Shown here piece after piece: positions 52,751 through 61,200 of a stretch of 64,000 nucleotides of DNA (position 1 is its first letter; every line of letters starts with the position of its first letter). Location of the stretch: assembly GCF_026230105.1 (NCBI RefSeq), contig NW_026614302.1, positions 1 through 64,000 of the forward strand, given 5' to 3'. The translations under genes were made by a program, and so were the position numbers. The notes under the pieces were generated by a model. That model searched no databases, was not told the origin of the DNA, and was given only the letters and a program-made list of their open reading frames with translations. The DNA is from Diorhabda sublineata. Its lineage: Eukaryota; Arthropoda; Insecta; Coleoptera; Chrysomelidae.

Positions 52751-55550
52751 AGGTCAACTGTCACTTTGTGTTGATTGAAAATTTTCAAAGTCTATCTTCC
52801 TAATTTGAAGTCGAATTTCAACATTTCTCAAATATTTGAGTTAGTTTGCATCTATCTTTGTCAGATATAGGCGATTAACTTCCATTGAAGCCCATTGAGG
52901 TCAACTGTCACTTTGTGTTGATTGAAAATTTTCAAAGTCTATCTTCCTAATTTGGAGTCGAATTTCAACATTTCTCATATATTTGAGTGAGTTTGCATCT
53001 AACTTTGTCAGATATAGGCGATTAACATCCCATTGAAGCCCATTGAGGTCAACTGTCACTTTGTGTTGATTGAAAATTTTCAAAGTCTCTCTTCCTAATT
53101 TGAAGTCGAATTTCAACATTCCTCATATATTTGAGTGAGTTTGCATCTAACTTTGTCAGATATAGGCGATTAACTTCCATTGAAGCCCATTGAGGTCAAC
53201 TGTCACTTTGTGTTGATTGAAAATTTTCAAAGTCTATCTTCCTAATTTGAAGTCGAATTTCAACATTTCTCATATATTTGAGTGAGTTCGCATCTAACTT
53301 TGTCAGATATAGGCGATTAACATCCATTGAAGCCCATTGAGGTCGATTGTCAATTTGTGTTGATTGAAAATTTTCAAAGTCTATCTTCCTAATTTGAAGT
53401 CGAATTTCAACATTTCTCATATATTTGAGTGAGTTTGCATCTAACTTTGTCAGATATCGTCGATTAACTTCCATTGAAGCCCATTGAGGTCAACTGTCAC
53501 TTTGTGTTGATTGAAAATTTTCAAAGTCTATCTTCCTAATTTGAAGTCGAATTTCAACATTTCTCATATATTTGAGTGAGTTTGCATCTAACTTTGTCAG
53601 ATATCGTCGATTAACTTCCATTGAAGCCCATTGAGGTCAACTGTCACTTTGTGTTGATTGAAAATTTTCAAAGTCTATCTTCCTAATTTGAAGTCGAATT
53701 TCAACATTTCTCATATATTTGAGTGAGTTCGCATCTAACTTTGTCAGATATAGGCGATTAACTTCCATTGAAGCCCATTGAGGTCAACTGTCACTTTGTG
53801 TGGATTGAAAATTTTCAAAGTCTATCTTCCTAATTTGAAGTCGAATTTCAACATTTCTCATATATTTGAGTGAGTTCGCATCTAACTTTGTCAGATATAG
53901 GCGATTAACTTCCATTGAAGCCCATTGAGGTCAACTGTCACTTTGTGTTGATTGAAAATTTTCAAAGTCTATCTTCCTAATTTGAAGTCGAATTTCAACA
54001 TTTCTCATATATTTGAGTGAGTTCGCATCTAACTTTGTCAGATATAGGCGATTAACATCCATTGAAGCCCATTGAGGTCGATTGTCAATTTGTGTTGATT
54101 GAAAATTTTCAAAGTCTATCTTCCTAATTTGAAGTCGAATTTCAACATTTCTCATATATTTGAGTGAGTTTGCATCTAACTTTGTCAGATATCGTCGATT
54201 AACTTCCATTGAAGCCCATTGAGGTCAACTGTCACTTTGTGTTGATTGAAAATTTTCAAAGTCTATCTTCCTAATTTGAAGTCGAATTTCAACATTTCTC
54301 ATATATTTGAGTGAGTTTGCATCTAACTTTGTCAGATATCGTCGATTAACTTCCATTGAAGCCCATTGAGGTCAACTGTCACTTTGTGTTGATTGAAAAT
54401 TTTCAAAGTCTATCTTCCTAATTTGAAGTCGAATTTCAACATTCCTCATATATTTGAGTGAGTTTGCATCTAACTTTGTCAGATATAGGCGATTAACTTC
54501 CATTGAAGCCCATTGAGGTCAACTGTCACTTTGTGTTGATTGAAAATTTTCAAAGTCTATCTTCCTAATTTGAAGTCGAATTTCAACATTTCTCATATAT
54601 TTGAGTGAGTTCGCATCTAACTTTGTCAGATATAGGCGATTAACATCCATTGAAGCCCATTGAGGTCGATTGTCAATTTGTGTTGATTGAAAATTTTCAA
54701 AGTCTATCTTCCTAATTTGAAGTCGAATTTCAACATTTCTCATATATTTGAGTGAGTTCGCATCTAACTTTGTCAGATATAGGCGATTAACTTCCATTGA
54801 AGCCCATTGAGGTCGATTGTCAATTTGTGTTGATTGAAAATTTTCAAAGTCTATCTTCCTAATTTGAAGTCGAATTTCAACATTTCTTATATATTTGAGT
54901 GAGTTCGCATCTAACTTTGTCAGATATAGGCGATTAACTTCCATTGAAGCCCATTGAGGTCGATTGTCAATTTGTGTTGATTGAAAATTTTCAAAGTCTA
55001 TCTTCCTAATTTGAAGTCGAATTTCAACATTTCTCATATATTTGAGTGAGTTTGCATCTAACTTTGTCAGATATCGTCGATTAACTTCCATTGAAGCCCA
55101 TTGAGGTCAACTGTCACTTTGTGTTGATTGAAAATTTTCAAAGTCTATCTTCCTAATTTGAAGTCGAATTTCAACATTTCTCATATATTTGAGTGAGTTT
55201 GCATCTAACTTTGTCAGATATCGTCGATTAACTTCCATTGAAGCCCATTGAGGTCAACTGTCACTTTGTGTTGATTGAAAATTTTCAAAGTCTATCTTCC
55301 TAATTTGAAGTCGAATTTCAACATTTCTCATATATTTGAGTGAGTTCGCATCTAACTTTGTCAGATATAGGCGATTAACTTCCATTGAAGCCCATTGAGG
55401 TCGATTGTCAATTTGTGTTGATTGAAAATTTTCAAAGTCTATCTTCCTAATTTGAAGTCGAATTTCAACATTTCTTATATATTTGAGAGAGTTTGCATCT
55501 AACTTTGTCAGATATCGTCGATTAACTTCCATTGAAGCCCATTGAGGTCA
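52751..55550. repeat. Alternating 735/588-bp (5- and 4-monomer) repeats
   Basis: Units start at 53196, 53931, 54519 and 55254, at spacings of 735, 588 and 735 bp. Each begins with ggtcaactgtcac followed by a gttcgcatc monomer and a ggtcgattgtcaattt monomer. Adding ggtcgattgtcaattt monomers, which keep the minus frame open, extends the ORF at 54519-55091 to 190 residues. The last catcccattg (+1) monomer of the window is at 53029. No length change was seen from there to about 56.97 kb. Confidence 0.78.
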
Positions 55551-56960
55551 ACTGTCACTTTGTGTTGATTGAAAATTTTTAAAGTCTATCTTCCTAATTT
55601 GAAGTCGAATTTGAACATTTCTCATATATTTGAGTGAGTTTGCATCTAACTTTGTCAGATATAGGCGATTAACATCCATTGAAGCCCATTGAGGTCGATT
55701 GTCACTTTGTGTTGATCGAAAATTTTCAAAGTCTATCTTCCTAATTTGAAGTCGAATTTCAACATTTCTCATATATTTGAGGGAGTTTGCATCTAACTTT
55801 GTCAGATATCGTCGATTAACTTTCATTGAAGCCCATTGAGGTCAACTGTCACTTTGTGTTGATTGAAAATTTTCAAAGTCTATCTTCCTAATTTGAAGTC
55901 GAATTTCAACATTTCTCATTTATTTGAGTGAGTTTGCATCTAACTTTGTCAGATATCGTCGATTAACATCCACTGAAGCCAATTGAGGTCGACTGTCACT
56001 TTGTGTTGATTGAAAATTTTCGAAGGCTATCTTCCTAATTTGAAGTCGAATTTCAACATTTCTCATATATTTGAGTGAGTTTGCATCTAACTTTGTCAGA
56101 TATAGGCGATTAACTTCCATTGAAGCCCATTGAGGTCAACTGTCACTTTGTGTTGATTGAAAATTTTCAAAGTCTATCTTCCTAATTTGAAGTCGAATTT
56201 CAACATTCCTCATATATTTGAGGGAGTTTGCATCTAACTTTGTCAGATATCGTCGATTAACTTCCATTGAAGCCCATTGAGGTCAACTGTCACTTTGTGT
56301 TGATGGAAAATTTTCAAAGTCCATCTTCCTGATTTGAAGTCGAATTTCAACATTTCTCATATATTTCAGTGAGTTTGCATCTAACTTTGTCAGATATAGG
56401 CGATTAACATCCATTGAAGCCCATTGAGGTCGATTGTCACTTTGTGTTGATTGAAAATTTTCAAAGTCTATCTTCCTAATTTGAAGTCGAATTTCAACAT
56501 TTCTCATATATTTGAGGGAGTTTGCATCTAACTTTGTCAGATATCGTCGATTAACTTTCATTGAAGCCCATTGAGATCAACTGTCACTTTGTGTTGATTG
56601 AAAATTTTCAAAGTCTATCTTCCTAATTTGAAGTCGAATTTCAACATTTCTCATATATTTGAGTGAGTTTGCATCTAACTTTGTCAGATATCGTCGATTA
56701 ACATCCACTGAAGCCAATTGAGGTCGACTGTCACTTTGTGTTGATTGAAAATTTTCGAAGGCTATCTTCCTAATTTGAAGTCGAATTTCAACATTTCTCA
56801 TATATTTGAGTGAGTTTGCATCTAACTTTGTCAGATATAGGCGATTAACATCCATTGAAGCCCATTGAGGTCGATTGTCAATTTGTATTGATTGAAAATT
56901 TTCAAAGTCTATCTTCCTAATTTGAAGTCGAATTTCAACATTTCTCATATATTTGAGTGA
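55551..56960. repeat. 735-bp repeat pairs with gatggaaaat/cttcctgattt monomers
   Basis: The 55548 and 56283 units are 735 bp apart and share ggtcgattgtcac, gggag with gattaactttc, then ccactgaagccaattgag with cgaaggctatc. Private changes include gttgatcgaaaat (about 55713), ctcatttatttgag (about 55918), gtccatcttcc (about 56320) and gagatcaactg (56575). Confidence 0.75.
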
Positions 56961-56970
56961 GTTTGCATCT

Positions 56971-56990
56971 AACTTTGTCGATTAACTTCC
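56971..56990. repeat. 10-bp-deleted monomer, copy 1
   Basis: The normal ctttgtcagatatcgtcgat is shortened to ctttgtcgat, with the junction at about 56979. The missing 10 bases lie between two gtc triplets, which fits replication slippage or microhomology-mediated deletion. The monomer is 137 bp. Confidence 0.9.
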
Positions 56991-57990
56991 ATTGAAGCCC
57001 ATTGAGGTCAACTGTCACTTTGTGTTGATTGAAAATTTTCAAAGTCTATCTTCCTAATTTGAAGTCGAATTTCAACATTTCTCATATATTTGAGTGAGTT
57101 TGCATCTAACTTTGTCAGATATAGGCGATTAACATCCATTGAAGCCCATTGAGGTCGATTGTCAATTTGTGTTGATTGAAAATTTTCAAAGTCTATCTTC
57201 CTAATTTGAAGTCGAATTTCAACATTTCTCATATATTTGAGTGAGTTCGCATCTAACTTTGTCAGATATCGTCGATTAACTTCCATTGAAGCCCATTGAG
57301 GTCAACTGTCACTTTGTGTTGATTGAAAATTTTCAAAGTCTATCTTCCTAATTTGAAGTCGAATTTCAACATTTCTCATATATTTGAGTGAGTTCGCATC
57401 TAACTTTGTCAGATATAGGCGATTAACATCCACTGAAGCCAATTGAGGTCGACTGTCACTTTGTGTTGATTGAAAATTTTCGAAGGCTATCTTCCTAATT
57501 TGAAGTCGAATTTCAACATTTCTCATATATTTGAGTGAGTGTGCATCTAACTTTGTCAGATATAGGCGATTAACATCCATTGAAGCCCATTGAGGTCGAT
57601 TGTCAATTTGTGTTGATTGAAAATTTTCAAAGTCTATCTTCCTAATTTGAAGTCGAATTTCAACATTTCTCATATATTTGAGTGAGTTTGCATTTAACTT
57701 TGTCAGATATCGTCGATTAACATCCACTGAAGCCAATTGAGGTCGACTGTCACTTTGTGTTGATTGAAAATTTTCGAAGGCTATCTTCCTAATTTGAAGT
57801 CGACTTTCAACATTTCTCATATATTTGAGTGAGTTTGCATCTAACTTTGTCAGATATAGGCGATTAACATCCATTGAAGCCCATTGAGGTCGATTGTCAA
57901 TTTGTGTTGATTGAAAATTTTCAAAGTCTATCTTCCTAATTTGAAGTCGAATTTCAACATTTCTCATATATTTGAGTGAGTTTGCATCTA

Positions 57991-58010
57991 ACTTTGTCGA
58001 TTAACTTCCA
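57991..58010. repeat. 10-bp-deleted monomer, copy 2
   Basis: This has the same deletion and junction as at 56979, located 1019 bp downstream (7 x 147 - 10). The flanking order of ccactgaagccaattgag and ggtcgattgtcaattt monomers is also shared, so this looks like a duplicated copy and not a second event. Confidence 0.9.
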
Positions 58011-58270
58011 TTGAAGCCCATTGAGGTCAACTGTCACTTTGTGTTGATTGAAAATTTTCAAAGTCTATCTTCCTAATTTGAAGTCGAATTTCAACATTTC
58101 TCATATATTTGAGTGAGTTTGCATCTAACTTTGTCAGATATAGGCGATTAACATCCATTGAAGCCCATTGAGGTCGATTGTCAATTTGTGTTGATTGAAA
58201 ATTTTCAAAGTCTATCTTCCTAATTTGAAGTCGAATTTCAACATTTCTCATATATTTGAGTGAGTTTGCA

Positions 58271-58290
58271 TCTAACTTTGTCGATTAACT
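58271..58290. repeat. 10-bp-deleted monomer, copy 3
   Basis: The same deletion again, 284 bp after copy 2 (2 x 147 - 10), indicating tandem duplication of a two-monomer unit that already carried the deletion. Confidence 0.9.
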
Positions 58291-61200
58291 TCCATTGAAG
58301 CCCATTGAGGTCAACTGTCACTTTGTGTTGATTGAAAATTTTCAAAGTCTATCTTCCTAATTTGAAGTCGAATTTCAACATTTCTCATATATTTGAGTGA
58401 GTTCGCATCTAACTTTGTCAGATATACGCGATTAACTTCCATTGAAGCCCATTGAGGTCGATTGTCAATTTGTGTTGATTGAAAATTTTCAAAGTCTATC
58501 TTCCTAATTTGAAGTCGAATTTCAACATTTCTCATATATTTGAGTGAGTTTGCATCTAACTTTGTCAGATATCGTCGATTAACTTCCATTGGAGCCCATT
58601 GAGGTCAACTGTCACTATGTTGATTGAAAATTTTCAAAGTCTATCTTCCTAATTTGAAGTCGAATTTCAACATTTCTTATATATTTGAGAGAGTTTGCAT
58701 CTAGCTTTGTCAGATATCGTCGATTAACATCCACTGAAGCCAAATGAGGTCTACTGTCACTTTGTGTTGATTGAAAGATTTCGAAGGCTATCTTCCTAAT
58801 TTGAAGTCGAATTTCAACATTTCTCATATATTTGAGTGAGTTTGCATCTAACTTTGTCAGATATAGGCGATTAACTTCCATTGAAGCCCATTGAGGTCAA
58901 CTGTCACTTTGTGTTGATTGAAAATTTTCAAAGTCTATCTTCCTAATTTGAAGTCGAATTTCAACATTCCTCATATATTTGAGGGAGTTTGCATCTAACT
59001 TTGTCAGATATCGTCGATTAACTTCCATTGAAGCCCATTGAGGTCAACTTTCACTTTGTGTTGATGGAAAATTTTCAAAGTCTATCTTCCTGATTTGAAG
59101 TCGAATTTCAACATTTCTCATATATTTCAGTGAGTTTGCATCTAACTTTGTCAGATATCGTCGATTAACATCCACTGAAGCCAATTGAGCTCGACTGTCA
59201 CTTTGTGTTGATTGAAAATTTTCGAAGTCTATCTTCCTAATTTGAAGTCGAATTCCAACATTTCTCATATATTTGAGTGAGTTCGCATCTAACTTTGTCA
59301 GATATAGGCTATTAACATCCACTGAAGCCAATTGAGGTCGACTGTCACTTTGTGTTGATTGAAAATTTTCGAAGGCTATCTTCCTAATTTGAAGTCGAAT
59401 TTCAACATTTCTCATATATTTGAGTGAGTTTGCAACTAACTTTGTCAGATATCGTCGATTAACATCCACTGAAGCCAATTGAGCTCGACTGTCACTTTGT
59501 GTTGATTGAAAATTTTCGAAGTCTATCTTCCTAATTTGAAGTCGAATTTCAACATTTCTCATATATTTGAGTGAGTTCGCATCTAACTTTGTCAGATATC
59601 GTCGATTAACTTCCATTGAAGCCCATTGAGGTCAACTGTCACTTTGTGTTGATTGAAAATTTTCAAAGTCTATCTTCCTAATTTGAAGTCGAATTTCAAC
59701 ATTTCTCATATATTTGAGTGAGTTCGCATCTAACTTTGTCAGATATACGCGATTAACTTCCATTGAAGCCCATTGAGGTCGATTGTCAATTTGTGTTGAT
59801 TGAAAATTTTCGAAGGCTATCTTCCTAATTTGAAGTCGAATTTCAACATTTCTCATATATTTGAGTGAGTTTGCATCTAACTTTGTCAGATATCGTCGAT
59901 TAACTTCCATTGGAGCCCATTGAGGTCAACTGTCACTTTGTGTTGATTGAAAATTTTCAAAGTCTATCTTCCTAATTTGAAGTCGAATTTCAACATTCCT
60001 CATATATTTGAGAGAGTTTGCATCTAGCTTTGTCAGATATCGTCGATTAACTTCCATTGAAGCCCATTGAGGTCAACTGTCACTTTGTGTTGATTGAAAA
60101 TTTTCAAAGTCTATCTTCCTAATTTGAAGTCGAATTTCAACATTTCTCATATATTTGAGTGAGTTTGCATCTAACTTTGTCAGATATAGGCGATTATCAT
60201 CCATTGAAGCCCATTGAGGTCGATTGTCACTTTGTGTTGATTGGAAATTTTCAAAGTCTATCTTCCTAATTTGAAGTCGAATTCCAACATTTCTCATATA
60301 TTTGAGGGAGTTTGCATCTAACTTTGTCAGATATCGTCGATTAACTTTCATTGAAGCCCATTGAGGTCAACTGTCACTTTGTGTTGATTGAAAATTTTCA
60401 AAGTCTATCTTCCTAATTTGAAGTCGAATTTCAACATTTCTCATATATTTGAGTGAGTTTGCATCTAACTTTGTCAGATATCGTCGATTAACATCCACTG
60501 AAGCCAATTGAGGTCGACTGTCACTTTGTGTTGATTGAAAATTTTCGAAGGCTATCTTCCTAATTTGAAGTCGAATTTCAACATTTCTCATATATTTGAG
60601 TGAGTTTGCATCTAACTTTGTCAGATATAGGCGATTAACTTCCATTGAAGCCCATTGAGGTCAACTGTCACTTTGTGTTGATTGAAAATTTTCAAAGTCT
60701 ATCTTCCTAATTTGAAGTCGAATTTCAACATTCCTCATATATTTGAGGGAGTTTGCATCTAACTTTGTCAGATATCGTCGATTAACTTCTATTGAAGCCC
60801 ATTGAGGTCAACTGTCACTTTGTGTTGATGGAAAATTTTCAAAGTCTATCTTCCTGATTTGAAGTCGAATTTCAACATTTCTCATATATTTCAGTGAGTT
60901 TGCATCTAACTTTGTCAGATATCGTCGATTAACATCCACTGAAGCCAATTGAGCTCGACTGTCACTTTGTGTTGATTGAAAATTTTCGAAGTCTATCTTC
61001 CTAAATTGAAGTCGAATTTCAACATTTCTCATATATTTGAGTGAGTTCGCATCTAACTTTGTCAGATATAGGCGATTAACATCCATTGAAGCCCATTGAG
61101 GTCGATTGTCAATTTGTGTTGATTGAAAATTTTCAATGTCTATCTTCCTAATTTGAAGTCGAATTTCAACATTTCTCATATATTTGAGTGAGTTTGCATC

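Larger units (their letters stand above)
41691..53035. repeat. +1-bp catcccattg monomer class (8 copies)
   Basis: The normal catccattg gains a C at about 41694, 43168, 45080, 46848, 48468, 50233, 51850 and 53029. Each is preceded by a monomer with gttggagtcg-type cctaatttggagtcg and followed by aaagtctctcttcc in most copies. The insertion therefore travels with a fixed HOR context and marks one lineage confined to 41-53 kb. Confidence 0.85.

Noticed and set aside
56971..58290. 10-bp deletion monomers as a site-specific recombination or attachment site
   Set aside because: The junction lies between short gtc repeats, and the three copies sit in duplicated contexts. Slippage followed by duplication explains them without an enzyme.
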